Shown here piece by piece: positions 1 through 5,247 of a DNA stretch of 5,247 bases (the stretch's first letter is position 1; every line of letters begins with the position of its first letter). Where the stretch lies: positions 1-5,247 of the forward strand of contig JAPULM010000358.1 of the NCBI GenBank assembly GCA_027294925.1, given 5' to 3'. Source of the stretch: a bacterium. Lineage in GTDB: Bacteria; Tectomicrobia; Entotheonellia; Entotheonellales; Entotheonellaceae. Made by a program: the position numbers and the translations under genes. Below the pieces are notes generated by a model. The model ran no database searches. It saw only the letters and a program-made list of their open reading frames with translations, and was not told the DNA's origin.

Positions 1-1
1 A

Positions 2-622
2 TATTTCAACTTGGGATTTGAGCCACGCATATTAAAGCGATCGCAAAAGAGAGAAACTCATTATCAAGTAGTATTTGTCGGTGGTCTATCCGTTTCTCAC
101 AGAGAGCGCATCCGTTTCTTGGAGGCCATCGCAGCACGCCACCCCCTTGCTCTGTGGGGATACGGGCTTGATGTACTTGGTCTAAGATCGCCGCTGCGTG
201 CTGTACATCGTGGTGAAGCCTGGGCGCTCGACATGTACAACGTTCTCTACAACGCAGATATTACGCTAAACTATCATATTGGCGCGGCGGGAAATTACGC
301 AAACAACATGCGCCTGTACGAAGCTACCGGCGTTGGTACGCTTCTGATTACAGATTACAAGGACAATTTACGCACCCTGTTTGAGCCAGGCAAAGAAATA
401 ATCGGCTACCGCTCAGCTGAGGAATGCATCGAACTCATCACGTACTACCTGGCACATGAGGAGGAACGCAAGGCCATTGCCAGCGCCGGACAACGCCGCA
501 CGCTAAGTGAGCATACGTATTACTTTCGGATGCAAGAATTTATCGAAATTGTAGCACCCCTGCTGCAGAGGCAAGGAAAACGACGTCCTGTTCGCGATGC
601 GGGTTCGCGCACAGCCAAATAG
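2..622 (+). CDS. CgeB-like glycosyltransferase, C-terminal part (5' end outside window)
   Basis: The reading frame is already open at base 2 (Tyr-Phe-Asn-Leu-Gly-Phe-Glu-Pro) and ends at TAG 620-622, so the gene starts upstream; TTG at 11 is probably an internal Leu codon. What is seen matches the C-terminal nucleotide-sugar-binding domain of CgeB-type GT-B glycosyltransferases (Glyco_trans_1_2-like): a VVFVGGLS strand with an HRERIRFLEAIA helix (about 68-130), LALWGYG, then the Asn-x-Arg-Leu-Tyr-Glu-Ala-Thr-Gly motif (305-331) followed by LLITDYKDNLRTLFEPGKE, a typical donor-binding segment. The end has the family's YYLAHEEERKAIASAGQRR helix and a His-Thr-Tyr-Tyr-x-x-Arg motif, then a short basic tail. 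The role would be cytoplasmic transfer of a sugar from an activated donor to a glycan or protein; donor and acceptor cannot be read from the sequence. The N-terminal domain, normally another 150-200 residues, is not visible. The family call is firm, the substrate unknown. Confidence 0.85.
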   Translation, partial: YFNLGFEPRILKRSQKRETHYQVVFVGGLSVSHRERIRFLEAIAARHPLALWGYGLDVLGLRSPLRAVHRGEAWALDMYNVLYNADITLNYHIGAAGNYANNMRLYEATGVGTLLITDYKDNLRTLFEPGKEIIGYRSAEECIELITYYLAHEEERKAIASAGQRRTLSEHTYYFRMQEFIEIVAPLLQRQGKRRPVRDAGSRTAK

Positions 623-628
623 GCGGAG
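621..628 (+). promoter_or_regulatory. Candidate Shine-Dalgarno sequence, AGGCGGAG
   Basis: The purine-rich AGGCGGAG overlaps the stop codon of the upstream glycosyltransferase gene and is the only good ribosome binding site candidate before the methyltransferase gene. It lies 11 nt before the TTG at 640, in the first copy of the 22-bp duplication, but that TTG is followed directly by TAA. It is 27 nt from TTG 656 and 33 nt from TTG 662, too far for normal use. Its position fits an ancestral start that the duplication has since displaced. This is inference from spacing only. Confidence 0.35.
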
Positions 629-636
629 TCTTAAGA

Positions 637-682
637 GCCTTGTAATATCTTAATCTTGGCCTTGCAATATCTTAATCTTGGC
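637..682 (+). repeat. Tandem duplication, 22-bp unit, two copies
   Basis: Bases 639-660 and 661-682 are two adjacent copies of a 22-bp unit (it begins CTTG and ends AATCTTGGC) with a single difference: T at 643 against C at 665. The period-22 match extends two bases further left, to 637. The second copy encodes the start of the methyltransferase and its motif I (Leu-Gln-Tyr-Leu-Asn-Leu-Gly). The first copy in the equivalent frame reads TTG-TAA, because the single difference turns CAA into a stop. As 22 is not a multiple of three, the two copies are read in different frames. It could be a real duplication, a polymerase slippage product or an assembly error. Confidence 0.9.
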
Positions 683-1525
683 TGCGGTAACCGCTACCAC
701 CCTGACTGGATCAATATAGATATAGCCCCGAGCACTCCCGGGGCTATTGCCCATGATCTCAGTCGGGGCATCCCCTTGCCCGATACCAGTTGTGACGTGG
801 TTTATCACTCCCATATTTTGGAACACATGCGACGCGCCGATGCATTGCCGTTTATGGAAGAATGTTACCGGGTGCTAAGACCTGGTGGAGTTTTGCGTGT
901 GGCTGTGCCAGACCTGGAAAGGATCTGCCGCGTGTACCTGGAGAAGCTAGAAGCTGCTTTGAAGGGCGATGTTGCTAGCGCCCATGATTATGAATGGATC
1001 ATACTGGAAATGTATGACCAAACCGTACGCGAAGAGAGCGGAGGAGAAATGCTCACGTATCTGCGCCACGACCCCTTACCTAACGAAGCATTTGTTTACG
1101 CCCGAATTGGTGAGGAGGGGCGCAGCCTTGTCCGTGCCCTCAGACGCCAGCCAGCTGCTCGCCTTGCCCAGCTGGACTCCCCACGACGGTTCCACGTCCA
1201 TGTGAAACGACAGCGCCAGCGTTTGTTTGCTCTACTGGATAGAGTGCGCAATCGGCTCCTGGCGCTTTGGCTGGGCCGGGATGGCCTGCGCGCCTTACGA
1301 ATTGGGCGTTTCCGTCTAACTGGTGAGGTGCATCAATGGATGTATGATCGTTATTCCTTGGCTCAGTTGATGTTGGCGGCGGGATTTCAAGACCCCATTG
1401 AACAGGCGGCCACGCAAAGCCGGATCCCACATTGGCCCAGTTTTAATCTAGATACGCTGCCAGACGGTATTATAAACAAACCAGACTCCTTGTTTATGGA
1501 AGCCATCAAGCCGGTGGAAACTTAG
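656..1525 (+). CDS. Class I SAM-dependent methyltransferase (Methyltransf_11 type)
   Basis: Likely transfers a methyl group from S-adenosylmethionine, probably to a sugar or glycan given the neighbours; the acceptor is unknown. Numbered from TTG 656 (289 aa), motif I is LNLGCGN (6-12), then HPDWINID with an acidic residue ending strand 2 (Asp22), a hydrophobic strand DVVYHSHILEH (47-57), and LRPGGVLRVAVPDLE (74-88), which is typical of Methyltransf_11 proteins. Residues about 150-224 form an Arg-rich stretch with little similarity to the core fold, followed by HQWMYDRYSLAQL (from 226), a C-terminal motif I recall from sugar-cluster methyltransferases. The start is uncertain: the frame opens after TAA 632-634 and holds no ATG before motif I, only TTG 656 and TTG 662. 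Neither has a well-spaced Shine-Dalgarno sequence, because a 22-bp tandem duplication lies across the start. The remainder is intact, with no internal stop. Stop to next start is 6 nt. Confidence 0.88.
   Translation: MALQYLNLGCGNRYHPDWINIDIAPSTPGAIAHDLSRGIPLPDTSCDVVYHSHILEHMRRADALPFMEECYRVLRPGGVLRVAVPDLERICRVYLEKLEAALKGDVASAHDYEWIILEMYDQTVREESGGEMLTYLRHDPLPNEAFVYARIGEEGRSLVRALRRQPAARLAQLDSPRRFHVHVKRQRQRLFALLDRVRNRLLALWLGRDGLRALRIGRFRLTGEVHQWMYDRYSLAQLMLAAGFQDPIEQAATQSRIPHWPSFNLDTLPDGIINKPDSLFMEAIKPVET
722..747 (+). other. Perfect 9-bp inverted repeat (hairpin) inside the methyltransferase gene
   Basis: ATAGCCCCG (722-730) and CGGGGCTAT (739-747) are exact reverse complements with an 8-base loop between them (AGCACTCC). 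Six of the nine pairs are G-C. It lies about 66-90 nt after the proposed start codon, within codons for Ile-Ala-Pro-Ser-Thr-Pro-Gly-Ala-Ile. No T tract follows, so it is not a standard intrinsic terminator. It could slow or tune translation or transcription, or have no function; the structure is a prediction from base pairing alone. Confidence 0.5.
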
Positions 1526-1531
1526 CGTCAG

Positions 1532-2326
1532 ATGAACGGAATGCGATTTGCCCGACGACTGATGACTCACATCAGGCGGCGTTCGCGACAGAACAGCAAT
1601 CCATCGGCGGCGACGACCCCAGCGATTTCCACTGACTACACCCTTTTGGGAAAGGCAGAAGCACTTGGACTCGACGGATGGCAAGCCAGGTCGGTGGCAG
1701 AACGCCAGCACCAGGCCTTCATGTCTTTGTTGCGGGCCGCCAGGAAAGGGCAACCTCGCATTGATTTCGTCGTGGCGGCTCGAGCGCTCGCATCCACAGG
1801 CCTGTCTGATCCGTTAGTTATAGAAGTTGGCTGCGGCAGTGGCTACTACAGTGAACTACTTCCCTTGCTATTAGGCCGGCCTGTGCGCTATGTGGGCTTG
1901 GATTATGCCGCTAGCATGACGGCCTTGGCCCGCCGTATGTATCCGGACGTTCCTTTTGTGACAGGGGATGCCTGCCACCTACCGTTGAAGACAGCCAGTT
2001 GTGACGTACTATTCTCTGGCACATCGCTCATGCATATCGCAGCCTATCGGCAAGCAATCGCCGAAAGCGTACGTGTTACTCATCAATGGTGCGTTTTCCA
2101 TACCGTGCCCGTGATGGCAGAGCGGACGACTACTTTACTTCGCAAACAAGCCTACGGCGAGCTGGTGATCGAGGTAATCTTCAACCAGGCCGAGTTGGAA
2201 TCGATCTTTGCCGCGCAAGGATTGGTCATTCGAGCGATATTTGAGAGCATTCCCTATGATGTGAGCGCTGTTGTTGGGGAGGGGACGTGGACATTGACTT
2301 ACCTATGCGAAAAAAATCATGGATGA
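1532..2326 (+). CDS. Second class I SAM-dependent methyltransferase
   Basis: This 264-aa protein shows the Rossmann-type methyltransferase core in order: motif I EVGCGSG (98-104), YVGLDYA with Asp124 at the end of strand 2 (ribose contact in the family), GDA at 145-147 (Asp146, adenine contact), then LPLKTASCDVLFS as the motif after strand 4. The first ~95 residues come before the core: a very basic start (RRLMTHIRRRSR), an Ala/Ser/Thr/Pro-rich linker, and a helical GWQARSVAERQHQAF segment. That is longer than in a minimal methyltransferase and may bind the acceptor. The C-terminal half has an FNQAELESIFAAQGL element, as in Methyltransf_11/25 proteins. ATG 1532 is 6 nt after the previous stop; a weak GGTGGAA lies at 1513-1519, and ATG 1541 is an alternative start. 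It is not a close copy of the preceding methyltransferase. Its probable role is methylation of a deoxysugar or glycan (O-, N- or C-), inferred from context. Confidence 0.87.
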   Translation: MNGMRFARRLMTHIRRRSRQNSNPSAATTPAISTDYTLLGKAEALGLDGWQARSVAERQHQAFMSLLRAARKGQPRIDFVVAARALASTGLSDPLVIEVGCGSGYYSELLPLLLGRPVRYVGLDYAASMTALARRMYPDVPFVTGDACHLPLKTASCDVLFSGTSLMHIAAYRQAIAESVRVTHQWCVFHTVPVMAERTTTLLRKQAYGELVIEVIFNQAELESIFAAQGLVIRAIFESIPYDVSAVVGEGTWTLTYLCEKNHG

Positions 2327-3308
2327 GTTCAGCCATTTTGGGGACAAACGGATCCTGATCACCGGTGGCCTGGGTTTCATCGGCGCCAACTTGGCCAACC
2401 GTCTGGTAGATTTAGGAGCGAGCGTAACCCTTGTAGACAGTCTCGTTCCCGAATACGGTGGGAACCTGTTCAACATCACTGGCATCAAAGACCAGGTGCG
2501 GGTCAATATCTCCGATGTACGGGACCAGCATAGCATGCGCTATTTGGTCCAGGGGCAGGATTTGCTTTTCAACCTGGCCGGGCAGACCAGCCACCTAGAT
2601 TCGATGCAAGACCCCTATGCCGACTTGGAGATTAACTGCCGCGCGCAGGTTTCCATCCTCGAGGCCTGCCGGCAATACAACCCGGACATCAAGATCGTTT
2701 TCGCAAGCACTCGCCAGCTTTACGGCAAGCCAGACTACCTTCCCGTGGATGAGAAGCATTTGCTGCGCCCAGTGGACGTGAATGGAATCAACAAGATGGC
2801 CGGGGAGTGGTACCACATTCTCTACAACAACGTCTATGGTATCCGTGCCTGCGCCCTGCGCCTTACAAACACCTATGGACCGAGTATGCGGGTGAAGGAT
2901 GCCCGCCAGACGTTTCTCGGAGTGTGGTTGCGTCTATTGGTGGAAGGTAAGCCATTTGAAGTTTGGGAGGGACATCAGCTACGGGATTTCACATACATCG
3001 ATGATGTGGTCAGCGCGATGCTTTTGGCGGCTGGCCCGAAGGAGGCCAATGGCAGGATTTATAACCTGGGTGGAGAGGAGATATTAAGTTTGAAAGAACT
3101 CGCGGACTTGCTAGTACAGGTTAATGCGGGTGGCGAGTACAACACCCGATCGTTCCCGGAAGACCGCAAACGTATTGATATAGGGGATTATTATTCCGAC
3201 TTTTCGTTAATCCGTGAGGAATTGGGGTGGCAGCCTCAGGTGTCTTTACGGGAAGGCTTGTCGCGAACGTTGGCTTTTTACCGGGAACATTTGGAACACT
3301 ACGTGTGA
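2319..3308 (+). CDS. NAD-dependent epimerase/dehydratase family protein (extended SDR)
   Basis: At 329 aa this is the usual size for nucleotide-sugar epimerases and dehydratases. The cofactor site is clear: GGLGFIG at 16-22 and LVDSL with Asp40 placed to bind the adenosine ribose of NAD. Further family marks are FNLAGQTSH (84-92), the active-site FASTRQLYG strand (128-136, Ser130/Thr131), LRLTNTYGP (180-188) and QLRDFTYIDD (220-229). The helix that normally carries Tyr-x-x-x-Lys reads Asn155-Gly-Ile-Asn-Lys159, so the catalytic Tyr position holds Asn while Lys is kept. The likely substrate is an NDP-hexose, with epimerase, dehydratase or reductase chemistry; the exact reaction is open. ATG 2319 overlaps the end of the upstream methyltransferase by 8 nt in another frame, which suggests translational coupling, and there is no clear Shine-Dalgarno sequence. 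It probably works with the aminotransferase that starts 4 nt downstream. Confidence 0.9.
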   Translation: MDEFSHFGDKRILITGGLGFIGANLANRLVDLGASVTLVDSLVPEYGGNLFNITGIKDQVRVNISDVRDQHSMRYLVQGQDLLFNLAGQTSHLDSMQDPYADLEINCRAQVSILEACRQYNPDIKIVFASTRQLYGKPDYLPVDEKHLLRPVDVNGINKMAGEWYHILYNNVYGIRACALRLTNTYGPSMRVKDARQTFLGVWLRLLVEGKPFEVWEGHQLRDFTYIDDVVSAMLLAAGPKEANGRIYNLGGEEILSLKELADLLVQVNAGGEYNTRSFPEDRKRIDIGDYYSDFSLIREELGWQPQVSLREGLSRTLAFYREHLEHYV

Positions 3309-3312
3309 AAAC

Positions 3313-4458
3313 ATGGACGGGATGATCCCACAGACTGATCCCAAGGCGGGCTATCTAGCCCATAAGACGGAGATAAATGAAGCGATTCATAGGATTCTCG
3401 ATAGTGGACGGTACATATTAGGCACGGAGGTGACCGCGTTTGAGAAGGAGTTTGCAGCCTATGTTGGAGCCAACCACGCTGTGGGGGTCGCTAGTGGCAC
3501 GGACGCATTGGAATTGGCCCTGCGGGCCCTGAGCATCGGGCCTGGGGACAGCGTGGTAACCGTATCCCACACTGCAGTCGCAACTGTGGTCGCCATCGAA
3601 CGCTGCGGTGCTACACCCGTACTGGTGGACATCGACCCCGCGACCTACACGATGGACCCACAGCGACTGGAAGATACGATTCGGAAGATGCGCGGATTAT
3701 CAGATTCACTCCCGGCAATTCGCGCCGTGATTGCCGTCCATCTATATGGGTGTCCGGTCGACGTGTCGGCGATCGAGCAGATTACTGCTCAATATGGCGT
3801 GTATTTAATTGAGGATTGCGCACAAGCCCACGGAGCTGCAATCACAGGCCGCAAGGTGGGAACCTATGGAGATCTGGCCGCCTTTAGTTTTTATCCGACG
3901 AAGAACTTAGGCGCACTGGGCGATGGCGGTGCGGTCGTAACCAACTCCAGCGAGCTTTTCTCCAAGTTGAAGGCACTGCGTGAATACGGATTTCAAGAAC
4001 GTTACGTTAGTTCTATCAAAGGCATCAATTCTCGCCTTGATGAATTGCAAGCGGCGGTTTTAAGGATTAAGTTGCGTTATCTTGATGAGGATAACACCCG
4101 CCGCAGGGATCTCGCGAAGATTTATCACGAGCATCTAGCGGACGGAAAGCTCAATTTGCCCATAGTCGGTAATAAGAACATAAAGCACGTCTATCATCAG
4201 TACGTTGTACGTAGTATCGACCGTGATAGTTTGCGTCGGTTTCTCGATGCAAACGGCGTTACCACTGCGGTTCATTATCCGCAACCTGCCCATCTACAAC
4301 CGGCATACGAAAGGTGTATAGCACAGGGATACGGCGGTTTGTCCTACACCGAAGCGGCATGCCGGGAAATAGTAAGCCTTCCAATGCACCCGCATATGGC
4401 CGACGAAACCGCTCGGTACGTGGCGACGAAGGTTAATCAGTGGATAACTAAGGCGTAA
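3313..4458 (+). CDS. DegT/DnrJ/EryC1-family PLP-dependent sugar aminotransferase
   Basis: The product should move an amino group, usually from glutamate, to a keto nucleotide-sugar with pyridoxal phosphate as cofactor. The 381-aa form from ATG 3313 has the full family set: SGTDALELAL (61-70) at the phosphate-binding turn, EDCAQAHGA (167-175) with Asp168 for the pyridine nitrogen and Gln171 over the ring, FSFYPTKNLGALGDGG with Lys197 as the Schiff-base lysine and Ser192 five residues before it, and HYPQPAHLQPAY (321-332). The last motif resembles 3-amino sugar transaminases such as FdtB, DesV and EryCI more than the 4-amino enzymes, so a 3-amino product is possible but unproven. The frame is open further up to GTG 3214, but that would run 95 nt into the SDR gene and add residues foreign to the family. 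ATG 3313 is 4 nt after the SDR stop, and ATG 3322 is an alternative. No strong Shine-Dalgarno sequence is seen, so coupling to the SDR is likely. Confidence 0.93.
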   Translation: MDGMIPQTDPKAGYLAHKTEINEAIHRILDSGRYILGTEVTAFEKEFAAYVGANHAVGVASGTDALELALRALSIGPGDSVVTVSHTAVATVVAIERCGATPVLVDIDPATYTMDPQRLEDTIRKMRGLSDSLPAIRAVIAVHLYGCPVDVSAIEQITAQYGVYLIEDCAQAHGAAITGRKVGTYGDLAAFSFYPTKNLGALGDGGAVVTNSSELFSKLKALREYGFQERYVSSIKGINSRLDELQAAVLRIKLRYLDEDNTRRRDLAKIYHEHLADGKLNLPIVGNKNIKHVYHQYVVRSIDRDSLRRFLDANGVTTAVHYPQPAHLQPAYERCIAQGYGGLSYTEAACREIVSLPMHPHMADETARYVATKVNQWITKA

Positions 4459-4468
4459 CTAGACTCGA

Positions 4469-5247
4469 ATGTACTATTTTTGTACGTATTTTGATCAGCA
4501 TTATCTCGCCCGGGGCTTGGCCTTGTATCGGTCTCTGTGCCAGCACTGCGCATCATTCCGATTGTGGGTGTTGTGCATGGATGAGAATTGCTACGAGATA
4601 CTTTCAAGATTGGCGTTGCCTGAAATCAATGTGATCCGGTTAGAGGAATTTGAGAAAGCGGACAACGAGTTGCTAGCCGCGAAACAGAACCGCTCTCGCA
4701 TCGAATATTATTTTACTTGTACGCCATCTTTGCCTATTTACGTGTTCAAAGACTGTGGAGAGGCAGATGTGGTTACATATTTGGATGCTGACCTCTATTT
4801 TTTTAGCGATCCTCATGAGCTTTATGCTGAATTCGACGGCAACTCGATTGGCATCATCGAGCACAGATTTGCACCAAAGCTAAGGCATTGGCACCAGTAT
4901 GGTATTTACAATGTCGGGTGGGTAATGTTCCGGCGTGGCGAGAACGCCATGGCTTGTCTTCAGTGGTGGCGTCAGCGCTGTATAGAGTGGTGTTACGATC
5001 AAGTAGAGGCGGATCGCTTCGCGGACCAAAAATATCTGAATTGCTGGCCAAAAAAATTTCAACAAGTAGCTGTACTGCAGCACAAAGGAGCAAACTTAGC
5101 TCCTTGGAATTTAGAAAACTACGAAATTCGATGGAGAGATGATGAAATCTCGGTAGATGATCAGCCGCTCATTTTTTTTCATTTTCACAACCTCAAACAT
5201 TTGCAGGGACGTATTTACGATCTCGGCTTGGCAGATTATCAGCATGC
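4469..5247 (+). CDS. Glycosyltransferase-like protein with DxD motif (GT8-like), 3' end outside window
   Basis: The frame opens at ATG 4469, the first start after the in-frame TAG 4460-4462, and stays open to the window end (259 complete codons), so the gene is cut on the right. The start MYYFCTYFDQHYLARGLAL is typical of GT-A transferases that open with a strand and a LARGLALYRSL helix. Asp106-Ala-Asp108 in TYLDADLYFFSDP is the metal and nucleotide-sugar binding DxD. Later marks are GIYNVGWVMF, WCYDQ, FADQKYL (184-190), HKGANLAPWNL (205-215) and FFHFHNLK (236-243). I recall this set from uncharacterised glycosyltransferases in polysaccharide clusters; the His residues near the end resemble the His ligand and HxxGxxKPW region of GT8 enzymes. 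Donor and acceptor are unknown. It follows the aminotransferase by 10 nt without a good ribosome binding site. Parts of it are richer in A+T than the genes before it, with runs of seven (4798-4804) and eight (5172-5179) T. Confidence 0.88.
   Translation, partial: MYYFCTYFDQHYLARGLALYRSLCQHCASFRLWVLCMDENCYEILSRLALPEINVIRLEEFEKADNELLAAKQNRSRIEYYFTCTPSLPIYVFKDCGEADVVTYLDADLYFFSDPHELYAEFDGNSIGIIEHRFAPKLRHWHQYGIYNVGWVMFRRGENAMACLQWWRQRCIEWCYDQVEADRFADQKYLNCWPKKFQQVAVLQHKGANLAPWNLENYEIRWRDDEISVDDQPLIFFHFHNLKHLQGRIYDLGLADYQH

Noticed and set aside
786..798. CCAGTTGTGACGT occurs in both methyltransferase genes (786-798 and 1995-2007).
   Set aside because: Both copies encode the same motif position (Ser-Cys-Asp-Val after strand 4), and the flanking bases differ, so shared protein constraint and chance explain it better than a mobile repeat or gene conversion.
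1448..1753. Antisense open frame of about 100 codons across the junction of the two methyltransferases.
   Set aside because: No recognisable motif, and it lies over two well-supported genes on the other strand. The other minus-strand frames, such as 1140-1430 and 2595-2816, are rejected for the same reason.
1781..1790. 10-bp palindrome CGAGCGCTCG as a possible protein binding site.
   Set aside because: Short, inside coding sequence, a single occurrence and no regulatory context.
2310..2317. Run of seven A at the methyltransferase/SDR overlap as a programmed frameshift site fusing the two proteins.
   Set aside because: A -1 slip from the methyltransferase frame leads into a third frame that stops soon after. 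Reaching the SDR frame needs a +1 shift, and the SDR has its own ATG and a complete fold.
3214..3312. Upstream in-frame extension of the aminotransferase to GTG 3214.
   Set aside because: It would overlap the intact SDR coding sequence by 95 nt, and the added 33 residues do not look like the N terminus of a DegT-family enzyme. ATG 3313 gives the usual length.
4459..4468. Search for a terminator or promoter between the aminotransferase and the last gene.
   Set aside because: The gap is only 10 bases, with no inverted repeat plus T tract and no recognisable promoter boxes.
4888..5142. Alternative + strand frame and two minus-strand frames within the last gene.
   Set aside because: The frame from ATG 4469 carries the full set of glycosyltransferase motifs through this stretch; the others are low-complexity shadows.

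Overview
The window is bacterial and holds part of a sugar/glycan biosynthesis gene cluster. Six genes lie head to tail on the + strand, four of them complete and the outer two cut by the window edges. No RNA gene, insertion sequence, CRISPR array, origin or convincing terminator is visible. Composition is moderate (hand-counted 60-base blocks run from about 38 to 65 % G+C). One gene seems to start at TTG, and most starts have weak or no Shine-Dalgarno sequence. The lineage cannot be fixed from this. The particular epimerase-like and glycosyltransferase types are, to my recollection, common in environmental Chloroflexota, Cyanobacteria, Nitrospirota and Planctomycetota, and that is only a hint.

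Layout. 2-622: C-terminal half of a CgeB-type (GT-B fold) glycosyltransferase. 656-1525: class I SAM-dependent methyltransferase whose 5' end carries a near-perfect 22-bp tandem duplication. 1532-2326: a second, different SAM-dependent methyltransferase. 2319-3308: extended short-chain dehydrogenase/reductase (SDR), NAD-dependent epimerase/dehydratase family, overlapping the previous gene by 8 nt. 3313-4458: DegT/DnrJ/EryC1-type PLP-dependent sugar aminotransferase. 4469 to the window end: a glycosyltransferase-like protein with a DxD motif (GT-A/GT8-like), open to the right edge. Gaps between genes are 33, 6, -8, 4 and 10 nt, so no stretch above 300 bases lacks a gene and the set is probably one transcription unit.

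How the genes may work together (inference). The SDR and the aminotransferase are the usual pair for modifying a nucleotide-activated hexose and placing an amino group on its keto intermediate. The two methyltransferases could methylate the sugar or the growing glycan. The two flanking glycosyltransferases would transfer sugars to a surface polysaccharide, O-antigen-like chain or glycoprotein. No exporter, polymerase or initiating phosphoglycosyltransferase is in view.

The most notable points are the tandem duplication that moves the methyltransferase start away from its apparent ribosome binding site and leaves a TTG-TAA start-stop pair in the first copy, the Asn in place of the catalytic Tyr in the SDR, a strong hairpin inside the first methyltransferase, and the well-conserved but poorly characterised glycosyltransferase-like gene at the right edge.
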